From NCBI GenBank assembly GCA_002429965.1, contig DJBG01000002.1, positions 2,790 through 15,866 of the forward strand: a stretch of 13,077 nucleotides of DNA, read 5' to 3'. Shown here one piece after another: positions 1-7,316 of this stretch (positions within the stretch are counted from its first letter, which is position 1; the number at the start of each line of letters is the position of its first letter). The notes below the pieces were generated by a model. It searched no databases and was not told where the DNA came from. It was given only the letters and a program-made list of their open reading frames with translations. The stretch is from Hungatella sp. UBA5982 (GTDB lineage Bacteria; Bacillota; Clostridia; Lachnospirales; Lachnospiraceae). The position numbers and the translations under genes are program-made.

Positions 1-624
1 TGGACAGAGCGGCCAGCGACACAGCCATGTTCTCGTTCTGCACCAGCACATGATCGGGTACGGTTAAGTGGGTTGGAGCAAAATTCCATATGGCCTTTAC
101 ACCGCCGTTTACCAGGCGGTTGCATACCTCCTGGGCACATTCCGCCGGAACCGTGATGATGCCGATGTGTATGTTCATTCTCTGGCAGAGGTTTTCCAGC
201 TTTTCCATGGGAAAAACCGGCTTTCCTCCTGTTTTTGTATTCACCCTTCTTCCATCGGAATCAAAAGCCAGGACTATCTCCACACCATACTGCTCAAACC
301 CTTTATAGGACAGAAGGGCTTTGCCCCGGGATCCGACTCCTACCAGAGCTGCCTGGTTCGCTTATGAAACCCCAAAAACTCCTCCATGTCTCTGATTAAG
401 TTCTTCACCACATATCCCAATTTGGGCTTTCCGGCTGTTTTTGCCACCATTGCCAGATCCTTGCGCACCTGAACCTCATTAAGCTGAAGATCCAGGGCAA
501 TGGCCGGCGCCGATATTGTCTCTGTTCCTTCCCGATATTTCCGTTCCAGATAATGATGATACATCGGAAGGCGCTCCAAAGTCTTCCTGGATATTCCTCC
601 GACCATGTTTTTTTTCTCTTCCAT
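1..624 (-). pseudogene. rex: Redox-sensing repressor Rex, frameshifted and cut at the window edge
   Basis: Rex proteins bind NAD(H) in a Rossmann domain and repress fermentation and anaerobic genes when NADH is low. The first 85 or so codons read as the winged-helix domain (GISRKTLERLPMYHHYLE, then LNEVQVRKDLAMV, then GYVVKNLIRDMEEFLGFH). The frame then slips at about 361-366 and stops at 340. In the next frame the Rossmann domain continues without a stop to the left edge: ANQAALVGVGSRGKALLSYK with the GxGxxG loop, then VLAFDSDGRRV, and IWNFAPTHL. The two parts add up to about 203 residues against 205-215 for the family, so only the last few residues lie outside. One missing base explains the break. 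Start ATG at 624 is preceded by AAGGTGG on the minus strand. The gene lies 78 bases behind queA. Identity is sure; whether the lesion is real or a sequencing error is not. Confidence 0.85.
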
Positions 625-702
625 AAGTGTGTACCCCCACCTTATTTTTAACTGCTGGATTCATCATTTCCCTTAATTTTCAAAGCTGTTGCATTTCAGT
701 TC

Positions 703-1752
703 TTAAGACTCCCCTTCCTTATGAAGGTCCGTAAGAAGCATGGCATCGCCGAAACTAAAGAAACGGTAACGCTCTTTAATGGCTTCCTCATAGGCATGAA
801 GCACATGATCCCTCCCTGCAAGAGCGGATACCAGCATTACCAGCGTAGATTCAGGCAAATGAAAATTCGTGATCAGGCAGTCCAGAATCTTAAAACGGTA
901 TCCTGGATAAATAAAGATTTCCGTCCATCCGCTTCCTGCCTTTAAAATCCCTTCTTCTGTGGAAGCAGATTCCACCGTACGGCAGCTGGTCGTTCCCACA
1001 CAGACGATGCGGCCGCCGTTTTTTTTCGTGTCATTGACCTTTTTCGCCTCTTCTTCTTCTATAATATAGAATTCAGAGTGCATATGATGTGCTTCGATCT
1101 CATCCACCTTCACCGGGCGAAAGGTTCCAAGCCCCACGTGAAGAGTCACATGAGCGATGGACACTCCCATATCCTCAATTTCCTTTAGCAGCTCTTTTGT
1201 AAAATGCAGACCGGCCGTTGGCGCGGCCGCTGATCCCTCATGCTTTGCATAAACCGTCTGATAGCGGTTCTTATCCTTTAACTGGTGGGTAATATAAGGA
1301 GGCAGAGGCATCTGTCCCAAACGGTCCAGTATCTCTTCAAAAATTCCCTCATAGGAGAACTGGATAAGACGGTTTCCTTCTTCCACCACATCGATTACAG
1401 TTCCCTTTAACAAGCCCTCCCCAAAGGAGATCACCGTTCCTGCCTTTGCCTTTTTCCCGGGCTTTACAAGAGTTTCCCAAATATCGTTTTCTCTTCTCTT
1501 TAATAAGAGGATTTCTATTTTTGCCTCGGTCCCTTCTTTCACACCAAACAATCTTGCCGGAATGACCTTGGTATCATTTATGACCAGACAATCCCCTTTC
1601 CGTAAATAGGAAAGGATGTCCCTAAAATGCCTGTGCTGAATATCTCCCGTGTGTTTATCCAATACCAGAAGCCTGGAAGCAGAACGGTCCTCAAGGGGGT
1701 CCTGGGCAATCAGTTCCTGGGGGAGATCAAAATAAAAGTCCCTAACGTTCAT
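703..1752 (-). CDS. queA: S-adenosylmethionine:tRNA ribosyltransferase-isomerase QueA
   Basis: Transfers and isomerises the ribosyl part of SAM onto 7-aminomethyl-7-deazaguanine in tRNA, giving epoxyqueuosine at the wobble base of GUN anticodons; cytoplasmic. The product is 349 aa, normal for the family. Family blocks visible: [15 protein letters not shown] at the N-terminus, [11 protein letters not shown] (22-32), [13 protein letters not shown] (58-70), [13 protein letters not shown] (173-185), [11 protein letters not shown] (201-211) and [16 protein letters not shown] (296-311). The open frame extends upstream to 1875, but the family begins at MNVRDFYF, and ATG 1752 has AAAGGAGAG at the right distance, so 1752 is the start. 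It sits 64 bases after the membrane-protein gene and ahead of rex, all on one strand, possibly co-transcribed. No odd features. Confidence 0.95.
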   Translation of the reverse strand: MNVRDFYFDLPQELIAQDPLEDRSASRLLVLDKHTGDIQHRHFRDILSYLRKGDCLVINDTKVIPARLFGVKEGTEAKIEILLLKRRENDIWETLVKPGKKAKAGTVISFGEGLLKGTVIDVVEEGNRLIQFSYEGIFEEILDRLGQMPLPPYITHQLKDKNRYQTVYAKHEGSAAAPTAGLHFTKELLKEIEDMGVSIAHVTLHVGLGTFRPVKVDEIEAHHMHSEFYIIEEEEAKKVNDTKKNGGRIVCVGTTSCRTVESASTEEGILKAGSGWTEIFIYPGYRFKILDCLITNFHLPESTLVMLVSALAGRDHVLHAYEEAIKERYRFFSFGDAMLLTDLHKEGES

Positions 1753-1816
1753 AAATCTGTACTCTCCTTTGCCAAAAATGCTCCTCTGCAGGGTGCTACG
1801 CAGAGAAGCATCTGTT

Positions 1817-2584
1817 TTACGTATTGTTTGATTGGCTGCCTGAATCGGTTGTATCTTCCGGCGCTTCCTTCTCATCCATCAGAATGTGATAGACAGCAAG
1901 GAGATTTTCGTCAGACTTTAAGGCATTCTCAAGACTATCGTTTACCTCTTTTGCTTGCCTTTGCACGGCCTCAGACTTGTTTGCCCTCTCCATAAATTCA
2001 GACTGTTCTGCGCTGGTATCTGCAGCCAGATAATAGCTTCCATCTGCTGCTGTCTTTACATAGCATACAACCAGGCTTGGCGCTAAGGTTTCCGCCTGAC
2101 GGAATTTGATATCAAATCTGGCATATACCAGGTATTCGCCCTCGTCCACTCCCGGAACCGTATAGCATACCAGGTTTTCAAAACTCTGGTAGAATTTCAC
2201 TTCCTCTTCCATTCTGGCTCCCTGTTCTCTCAGTACCTCTTCAGAATAGGTATTGCCATATACCTTTGAAAGCGCCTCTATATCGCAGGTTTTCCTGGCT
2301 TTAAAATAAGCTTCCATCAAATCATGAATCGCCGGTATGGTTTCTTCCTGCAGCGTAATCACTTCCTTTGCTGAATCTGATGGTGTGCTTTCAGCCTCAG
2401 AAGCCGATGAATCCACTGCTTCTGAGGATACATGAGCCGGATCATTTCCTGTCTGTTCGGGCTTATCCAAAACAATAACGGCAAAAATCAATATAATCGC
2501 TGCCAAGGGAAAAAACAGAAATTTCAGTATCCGTCTGACTTCTTCCTTGGAACACTTCTTCCATTTTTCAAATAAGTCCTTCAT
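1817..2584 (-). CDS. Single-span membrane-anchored hypothetical protein
   Basis: 255 aa. Residues 1-20 are charged ([17 protein letters not shown]) and lead into one hydrophobic segment at about 20-39 ([20 protein letters not shown]). A Ser/Glu/Ala-rich linker follows (about 45-75), then a globular part from about 78 to 195 ([28 protein letters not shown]..., [21 protein letters not shown]..., DGSYYLA). The layout is an N-terminal anchor, a flexible linker and an extracellular domain. The helix-then-sheet pattern with the phrase about '[18 protein letters not shown]' resembles NTF2/SnoaL-like folds, but that is inference only. The tail is polar and low complexity. I do not recognise a named family. 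Start ATG 2584 has AGGAGG ten bases upstream and a good promoter at 2621-2649. Its place upstream of queA says little about function. Confidence 0.75.
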   Translation of the reverse strand: MKDLFEKWKKCSKEEVRRILKFLFFPLAAIILIFAVIVLDKPEQTGNDPAHVSSEAVDSSASEAESTPSDSAKEVITLQEETIPAIHDLMEAYFKARKTCDIEALSKVYGNTYSEEVLREQGARMEEEVKFYQSFENLVCYTVPGVDEGEYLVYARFDIKFRQAETLAPSLVVCYVKTAADGSYYLAADTSAEQSEFMERANKSEAVQRQAKEVNDSLENALKSDENLLAVYHILMDEKEAPEDTTDSGSQSNNT

Positions 2585-2620
2585 ATGGGCTTGACCTCCT
2601 GGAGAATCAATCTCCTTTTC

Positions 2621-2649
2621 ATTCTAACAAAAAAACAGACAAAAATCAA
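2621..2649 (-). promoter_or_regulatory. Sigma-A-type promoter for the membrane-protein gene (and possibly queA-rex)
   Basis: On the minus strand, -35 TTGATT (2644-2649), a 17-base spacer and -10 TAGAAT (2621-2626), about 35 bases before the ATG at 2584. It is back to back with the tRNA promoter on the other strand. Assigned by consensus only. Confidence 0.6.
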
Positions 2650-2658
2650 CAAATACTA

Positions 2659-2687
2659 TTGCGCTTTAAAAGAAACTATAGTAGAAT
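2659..2687 (+). promoter_or_regulatory. Promoter of tRNA-Arg
   Basis: -35 TTGCGC (2659-2664), 17-base spacer, -10 TAGAAT (2682-2687). Transcription would start at about 2694, three bases before the mature tRNA. Assigned by consensus and position. Confidence 0.6.
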
Positions 2688-2696
2688 ATAAAAGAT

Positions 2697-2768
2697 GCAT
2701 CTGTAGCTCAGTGGATAGAGCAGTGGCCTCCGGAGCCGCGTGCGTAGGTTCGATTCCTATCAGATGCA
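2697..2768 (+). tRNA. tRNA-Arg, anticodon CCG
   Basis: Folds as a full 72-base cloverleaf. Acceptor stem GCATCTG (2697-2703) pairs perfectly with CAGATGC (2761-2767), with A2768 as discriminator. D stem GCTC/GAGC (2706-2709 with 2718-2721). Anticodon stem GTGGC/GCCGC (2723-2727 with 2735-2739) closes loop CTCCGGA, giving anticodon CCG at 2730-2732. T stem GTAGG/CCTAT (2744-2748 with 2756-2760) closes loop TTCGATT. The variable loop is 4 bases. No CCA is encoded; a run of T from 2769 probably ends transcription. The decayed integrase gene that follows suggests the 3' half served as an integration target. Confidence 0.95.
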
Positions 2769-2860
2769 TTTTTTGTTTGTCAATTTTTAAGCCTCTGAAA
2801 GTGCTTATTCTATAAGGCTTTTCTCGTATTTATCAGCTTTTAGCAAATCCCCTATTTCCC

Positions 2861-2902
2861 GGGTTTAACTGGTTTTTACTGATTTTTACTGGTTTTTACT
2901 GA
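2861..2902. repeat. Tandem 10-bp repeats, TTTTTACTGG/A type
   Basis: Four consecutive 10-base units begin at 2861, 2871, 2881 and 2891: GGGTTTAACT, GGTTTTTACT, GATTTTTACT, GGTTTTTACT. The period is almost exactly one DNA helical turn, so all copies face the same side of the helix. Candidate integrase arm-type sites. Confidence 0.7.
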
Positions 2903-2909
2903 AAGATAA

Positions 2910-2951
2910 GTGGTCAATAAGTGGTCAGTTTTGTGGTCACATAAGTGGCCA
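2910..2951. repeat. Four phased GTGGTCA repeats
   Basis: GTGGTCA occurs at 2910, 2921 and 2933, and GTGGCCA at 2945. Start-to-start spacings are 11, 12 and 12, about one helical turn each. They lie just past the integrase stop codon. Candidate binding sites for the integrase N-terminal arm-binding domain or for an excisionase. Confidence 0.65.
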
Positions 2952-2963
2952 ATAAAACCGCTT

Positions 2964-4101
2964 CTAAACCTTGGAGATACTGGACATTACGTCTGTCATC
3001 TGATCATTCAAAACGTGGATATATGTGCTGTATGTCGTATTAATATCGGCGTATCCTAAAAGTTTGCTGACAACGCTTATCTCTGTTCCTGCTTTTAACA
3101 GTCTGGAAGCAAATGTATGTCTGTTGCATGTATTGTATAATCTTCTGCCCCTACTACTCCAAGAACACTTTTAAATGTCCTCAAGATATTCCTTTCAGAG
3201 ACATAGCCTCCATCAGCAGTACTTACAACATAATCCGTTTTAATCTTCTTTCTCTTATTATAATCCAGTGTTTGCTTCAGAAAAGCCACAGCCATATCAT
3301 TCAAAGGTATCAACCGATTTCCCGATTCCGTTTTCATAATATCACTAAAGGTTTTTTTATTCTTTCCCACAACAGAACCACGTCCTCTTATCAAAGTCAA
3401 TATCCTGCCATTCCAAAGCCAAAGCTTCACCAATTCTCATTCCAGTGTTTAAAATTAGCAGCAGAACAGGCATATGCTTAAAGAACTGATTATTGCTCTG
3501 TTGTAATGTATTATTAAACTCATACTTTTTCTCAGTTATGTCTTCTGGAAGAATTTCAGTCTTTTTTGTTTTTACTTTCATGTTGCGCTCAATCGGCAAT
3601 TGCACAGCAGGGCAAGGATCAAAGGTTATCTTCTGAGAGCTATAAGCATACTGGAATACCCCTTTTACTAATTCATAATGCTTCTTAACCGTGGAATATG
3701 CCTTTGTGGATGATAAATCGTTTATCATACACTGTATATCTTCTGTAGTCACATTTCCCAACTGAACCCAACCTATGTAATTGCAAACGGTATTATACGT
3801 CTGTTAAAGTCGATCATATGAGGCCGGCTTTAATATTGGATATTTCACTGTTTTCATCCAAAATTCGGCATAGTCTCGGAAAGAAGTGGATTCCACTTTT
3901 ACAGTATATTTTGACCTGTCCTCATTATATTCCTTAATTTTACGTTTCAGTTCTCAATCAGTTTTGTATAAAAAGATTTATATATCAGCTTGTCATCTGG
4001 CTTCTTACCCACAACATACCTATATTCATATCTGCCATCACTCTCTGCCTGATTAACCCATCTCCCTTGTCTCTTCTATTATTAATTGTTGATATGCTCA
4101 T
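2964..4101 (-). pseudogene. int: Tyrosine recombinase/integrase, multiply broken
   Basis: A site-specific recombinase of the phage/ICE type, about 380 codons if repaired. Pieces in order on the minus strand: start ATG 4101 after AAAGGA; RQGRWVNQAESDGRYEYRY and VVGKKPDDKLIYKSFYTKL (arm-binding part); KEYNEDRSKYTVKVES and FRDYAEFWMKTVKYPILKP; core-binding NVTTEDIQCMINDLSS; catalytic TGMRIGEALALEWQDIDF with the first Arg; KTESGNRLIPLNDMAVAF; then RHTFASRLLKAGTEISVVSK and LLGYADINTTYSTYIHV with the Tyr. Lesions: frame change near 4080; one-base loss near 3955; in-frame TAA at 3804-3806; frame change near 3380, probably with a small deletion; one-base loss near 3125, inside the HxxR motif. The longest intact piece lacks the C-terminal catalytic residues, so no active enzyme is expected. 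Confidence 0.9.
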
Positions 4102-4174
4102 TGTATCAAATCCTTTCTTTTACATCTGAGCATCGCCAAACAATTTGACCATGCTCCTATTTTATCAAATATAG

Positions 4175-4241
4175 TTATATATTAATAGCCTTACCTGCGT
4201 TTTTCTTAAACCATGCGTCCAACTCGTCTTTTTGAGATAGC
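4175..4241 (-). pseudogene. Excisionase-like C-terminal remnant
   Basis: One frame reads LSQKDELDAWFKKNAGKA followed by IN, I and a stop at 4175-4177. The phrase KDELDAWF is typical of the C-terminal end of small excisionase-family (HTH_17-type) DNA-binding proteins. The stop lies 74 bases before the integrase start, matching the usual xis-int order. Nothing of the N-terminal helix-turn-helix can be seen in this frame; upstream sequence switches to a different, OrfA-like frame. A fragment of about 20 residues is weak evidence, so this is a suggestion. Confidence 0.4.
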
Positions 4242-4325
4242 TGAAGGAACACCTGTTAGATACAAATCTACTAATTGCTTTTTAAATTTATCCGTATATC
4301 GAATACCGTTTTTAGGACAATGATT
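4242..4325 (-). pseudogene. Fragment resembling the N-terminus of an IS3/IS150-type OrfA transposase protein
   Basis: One frame reads YTDKFKKQLVDLYLTGVP, which resembles the opening helix-turn-helix of IS3-family OrfA proteins (pattern Y-[ST]-D/E-F-K-x-Q-[IL]-V-D-L-Y). It is preceded by an in-frame stop and followed at once by the excisionase-like frame. No OrfB, catalytic DDE residues or terminal inverted repeats are visible, so it is only a scrap, perhaps left by an insertion and deletion inside xis. Confidence 0.4.
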
Positions 4326-4509
4326 AATACACCTTTCATATCAATATTTTATCGTGTTAAACTTTTCGTGTCCACACTTATATACTAATACCATGGTACG
4401 TTATATAATTCTAGTATTAGAAATAAATAATTTAAAATAGCAATTTATATATTAAAATTTATTATTTTATACCTTGTTTATCATAGTTTAGTATCTCTGT
4501 CATTTACTG
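4326..4509. other. AT-rich intergenic stretch downstream of the PRD regulator
   Basis: No gene seen. It contains an inverted pair CTAATAC (4385-4391) / GTATTAG (4414-4420) enclosing the palindrome TACCATGGTA. This could weakly terminate the regulator transcript, but no T-run follows on the minus strand. Confidence 0.3.
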
Positions 4510-6420
4510 TTATTTTTGTTCAATTGAAATTAGCCCTTTTTTAAGATTATCAAAAGTAGGATTACTAGCAAACTCGCTAAACTTTTGTGTATCTGTAATA
4601 AACTTAGTTAAGAGTTCAATAAAATACTGTAAATCGTGTTTGTAGGTCTTGCTTGGTGAAAGAAAGAAAATAAAGCGGACATTTGATGATCCCCAAATCA
4701 TAGCTCGTTTCAAAACAAGTACAGCAAAAATGGTTTCGTTTGTACACATTTCAAGCGGATGTGGGATAGCACAGCTATTCCCATAATCTGTAGAGGACAA
4801 TTTTTCGCGTTCTAGTGTTTTTGTTAAAAGTAATTCAGGTATTTCATAATGTTCTTTAACCTGATGAATAATGTAAGTAATGGCATCTTCTTTCGTAGCA
4901 AAAGTATCTTCATAGTACAATAATTCGGATCTAAGATATTCTTCAATAATAAAAGAAAAAGCATTATTCGTGAAATAAGATTTGAGTTTATAATCCCAAT
5001 TATCTTGAAGTGCATTTGTAATATAAATAATTGGTAAGGAGGTGGCAATAGGTTGAATGACTGTAGAAATAATAAGATTATATATACTCAAGTCAACTGT
5101 TTTTAAAAGGTGATAAGGAGAAGCATCAATTATATTAACGAACTGAGGATATTTTTCTTTGATTTTATAGGTAAGAATTCTCGAGCTCCAAACGCCTAAA
5201 CCACATACAATCAATATATTATGAGATTGTATATTGTAAATGTTTTGTTCTAATGCTAATGAAAAATATATGGATAAATAACTAACTTCACTATCATTAA
5301 GTGAATAAGCCAACTTTTCAAGAATTACTTTTTTGGCGATTAATCCCATTTCAAACGCACGAGAATGTTGTGTTTTGATTTCTTCTAATAATGGGTTTTC
5401 AGAATTTAAACCATACTTTAATCTTGTAAGCATGGGCTCAAAATGCAATATTAAAAAGTTCATAATCTCATTGCTAATTGACAAATCTACTCCTATTATT
5501 TCTTTAATCTCTTTAAATATCTCTTTAATTAAATCATTAATTTTATATTTCTCTATATTATCCATTTTTGAGAATGAAGTGGAGCGTTTACCAAGTAAAT
5601 GGATAGTCAAATATGCAATTTCATAAGGATTATCATCCAAATTATAGATGATCTTAAGTTGGTCATAAATTGATTCAGCAATTATATATTCTGGTGCTGA
5701 TTGTATTTCTTCTAATTCATACGAACTAAATGTTACATTTTTAGCTAATTGATTTCTTTTAACAAAAATATATAAATGCCGCACAAGATCATCAAGTCCA
5801 AATGAAGTGAATGAAAGATTAAACTTATTTGCGGTTTCTATTAGAAGTGAGGTAATGATTGCATTTTCGTTATCTTTAATCTCAGATGTTTGTAAAATTT
5901 CTGCTATTACAATGCTTGAAAGAAATGATCTTTTTTGACTCTCTGTTCCATTAATGTAAACACCTTTATCTTGACGATATAAAATATTCATATTGAATTC
6001 TACTAGTAAATCATTTATTTTCTTTCTGTAATTTGCAAAGCTAGACTCACTAATAAAAAGGTCTTCAGCAAGTTTTGGAATTTTAATGTTCTCATGATCG
6101 TGTTCAATCATGTAGGAAATAATTTCAATATGTTTTTCATATTTGTATTGATTTATAATCATAGGTATATTCGTTAGATAAAGTTCTTGGAACTTTGCAA
6201 ACTCTTTATCATCAAATACATTGAGGTTGTAACCATATTGAGGTATACTATTAATACTAAAACCGTATAATTTTAGATCATTTTCATCATATTGTTTTAT
6301 AATTCGTGAAATTGTTTTTATACTTAAATTCATTTTAGATGCAAGAATTCGGCTAGGTATATAATCCTTGGATTCTATTAATAATTTTATAATTATAATA
6401 AATCGATTATCTAATTTCAT
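4510..6420 (-). CDS. PRD-domain transcriptional regulator with EIIB- and EIIA-like domains (LicR/ManR class)
   Basis: 636 aa, close to LicR-type activators (about 640), which switch on beta-glucoside PTS operons in response to PTS phosphorylation. Domains: HTH at about 5-45 (SRILASKMNLSIKTISRIIK); second HTH at about 113-160 (IPKLAEDLFISESSFANYRK); PRD1 at about 185-285 with H215 (DLVRHLYIF) and H274 (LTIHLLGKR); PRD2 at about 295-395 with H326 (LILHFEPML); EIIB-like at about 400-485 with C406 (NILIVCGLGVWSS); EIIA (mannitol/fructose type) at about 498-632 with H554 (CAIPHP). Odd point: the second PRD2 histidine is Tyr385 (SYLSIYFSLALE). Start ATG 6420 follows GAAAGGTG. It is divergent from the PTS operon, which is its likely target. 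The fused EIIB/EIIA argues for a DNA-binding activator rather than an RNA antiterminator. The class is sure; the effector is inferred. Confidence 0.9.
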   Translation of the reverse strand: MKLDNRFIIIIKLLIESKDYIPSRILASKMNLSIKTISRIIKQYDENDLKLYGFSINSIPQYGYNLNVFDDKEFAKFQELYLTNIPMIINQYKYEKHIEIISYMIEHDHENIKIPKLAEDLFISESSFANYRKKINDLLVEFNMNILYRQDKGVYINGTESQKRSFLSSIVIAEILQTSEIKDNENAIITSLLIETANKFNLSFTSFGLDDLVRHLYIFVKRNQLAKNVTFSSYELEEIQSAPEYIIAESIYDQLKIIYNLDDNPYEIAYLTIHLLGKRSTSFSKMDNIEKYKINDLIKEIFKEIKEIIGVDLSISNEIMNFLILHFEPMLTRLKYGLNSENPLLEEIKTQHSRAFEMGLIAKKVILEKLAYSLNDSEVSYLSIYFSLALEQNIYNIQSHNILIVCGLGVWSSRILTYKIKEKYPQFVNIIDASPYHLLKTVDLSIYNLIISTVIQPIATSLPIIYITNALQDNWDYKLKSYFTNNAFSFIIEEYLRSELLYYEDTFATKEDAITYIIHQVKEHYEIPELLLTKTLEREKLSSTDYGNSCAIPHPLEMCTNETIFAVLVLKRAMIWGSSNVRFIFFLSPSKTYKHDLQYFIELLTKFITDTQKFSEFASNPTFDNLKKGLISIEQK

Positions 6421-6465
6421 TATATTTCACCTTTCTACTACAATATATTTATGGTTATATGCTAG

Positions 6466-6708
6466 ACTTTTTGTGAGAGATGTTTATGTAAAGCTCAACA
6501 AAGATATCGGCAGCAATTCTTCGAATGGTCAATACCATTTTTTGTCACATTGGCTTTCTTAATTGTTTTGTTAAGTTACCACCAAACCATAAACATACAC
6601 GAAAGACCCTATACTATGCTTATTTTTGCAATTATACTAAACTTAACAATTATAATTTTTTCAGATTCGTATAATGGAATATTTTACAGATTTAACACTT
6701 CATTTTAG
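6466..6708 (+). other. Open frame without a start, possible remnant of a membrane protein
   Basis: Between the divergent regulator and PTS operon one plus-strand frame stays open for 80 codons, from the TAG at 6463 to a TAG at 6706-6708. It has no convincing start or ribosome site. The translation has two hydrophobic stretches (WSIPFFVTLAFLIVLLSY and MLIFAIILNLTIIIFS) separated by HQTINIHERPYT, and ends YRFNTSF. It could be the tail of a decayed membrane-protein gene. AT-rich DNA readily gives hydrophobic frames, so chance is a real alternative. Confidence 0.2.
6568..6649. repeat. Ten-base inverted repeat in the divergent intergenic region
   Basis: TTGTTAAGTT (6568-6577) and AACTTAACAA (6640-6649) are exact reverse complements 62 bases apart. 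They lie between the regulator and the PTS operon, where a paired operator would be placed. They could equally be coincidence in AT-rich DNA. Confidence 0.35.
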
Positions 6709-6753
6709 AATAATATTTATAGTACGAACAAAGTAAATGCAAATTCCATATAC

Positions 6754-6820
6754 TATAAAGTTTCTGTAAGTTGGTATACATATAAAGTATATCATAAATT
6801 GGCTAACTTTATCATATAAT
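6754..6820 (+). promoter_or_regulatory. Candidate activator-dependent promoter of the PTS operon with two direct repeats
   Basis: A perfect -10 TATAAT lies at 6815-6820, but the -35 position (about 6792-6797, TCATAA) does not match consensus. Immediately upstream are two imperfect direct repeats starting 27 bases apart: TATAAAGT-(5)-TAAGTTGG at 6754-6774 and TATAAAGT-(6)-TAAATTGG at 6781-6802. The second covers the missing -35. This is the usual layout where an activator replaces the -35, which fits the LicR-type neighbour. The leader to the first gene would be about 165 bases. Inferred from pattern only. Confidence 0.45.
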
Positions 6821-6992
6821 GATTGTCTATATTAATAGGTACAATTATTGCCTGTTGCTATTAAAGAATTGATGTTAATATAAAAGAGCAGACAAACAAA
6901 CTATAATAAATTACTAGAAAAGAAGGCAAATTTTATATAAAAGGGGAGTATATTTAAAATAATACAATAAAAAAATAAAGGAGGTGAAGGAT

Positions 6993-7316
6993 TTGGAGAC
7001 TATTGAAGAGATTTGTTTCAAAATAATTATGAGCGTAGGAGAAGCAAAAGGGCATATAGTTGAAGCGATTAATGCTGCCGAAGACAATGAATTTGTTCTA
7101 ACGGAAGAACTAATGGAGTTAGGCAATCAAAAATTTTTGGTTGGACATAAAGAACACGCCAAACTGATTCAAAATGAAGCAGCTGGTCAAAACGTTAAAT
7201 TTAGCTTGTTACTCGTTCATACAGAAGATCAGTTAATGAGTGTAGAAACGTTAAAAATTATGGCAAAAAAATTCATTAAATTATATAGGAAATTGCTCGA
7301 GGAGGATAAATTATGA
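6993..7316 (+). CDS. PTS lactose/cellobiose-family EIIA component
   Basis: Cytoplasmic phosphocarrier that takes phosphate from HPr and passes it to EIIB. 107 aa, the normal length (100-110). The sequence is all-helical, with the family phosphorylation site LLLVHTEDQLM: His76 is the phosphorylated residue and Asp79 matches the metal-binding Asp of LacF-type trimers. N-terminal ICFKIIMSVGEAKGHIVEAI is also typical. Start: the frame opens at GTG 6984, but that codon lies inside the strong AAAGGAGGTG ribosome site (6977-6986); TTG 6993, eight bases after GGAGG and giving MET-IEEICF, fits better. First gene of the operon; its TGA overlaps the EIIC ATG by four bases, so translation is probably coupled. 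Equivalent to licA or celC/chbA of other bacteria; the exact sugar cannot be read from sequence. Confidence 0.93.
   Translation: METIEEICFKIIMSVGEAKGHIVEAINAAEDNEFVLTEELMELGNQKFLVGHKEHAKLIQNEAAGQNVKFSLLLVHTEDQLMSVETLKIMAKKFIKLYRKLLEEDKL

Larger units (their letters stand above)
2769..2963. other. Probable attachment-site segment between tRNA-Arg and integrase
   Basis: A non-coding gap of 195 bases lies between the tRNA 3' end and the integrase stop codon, where a tRNA-targeting element keeps its att core and integrase arm sites. It holds two groups of short phased repeats (listed separately) and a weak inverted pair AAGCCT/AGGCTT (2789-2794, 2815-2820). The role is inferred from position and repeat layout; no second att copy was found in the window. 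Confidence 0.5.

Noticed and set aside
479..667. Overlapping minus-strand frame MMNPAVKNKVGV... with a fair ribosome site ahead of rex
   Set aside because: It overlaps the conserved rex reading frame in another frame and has no recognisable protein character; treated as a shadow.
1753..1875. N-terminal extension of queA by 41 residues
   Set aside because: The extension overlaps the end of the upstream gene, is not part of the QueA family, and the start at 1752 has a clear ribosome site.
3113..3481. Plus-strand 122-codon frame opposite the integrase
   Set aside because: Composition is that of an antisense shadow, and the minus strand carries recognisable recombinase motifs.
6486..6505. Possible catabolite-responsive (cre) site, TGTAAAGCTCAACA
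   Set aside because: The central CG of the cre consensus is reversed to GC; too weak to call.
6827..6992. RNA antiterminator (RAT) site or leader terminator for a BglG-type mechanism
   Set aside because: No RAT-like sequence or stem with a T-run was seen in the leader, and the regulator has EIIB/EIIA fusions typical of DNA-binding activators.
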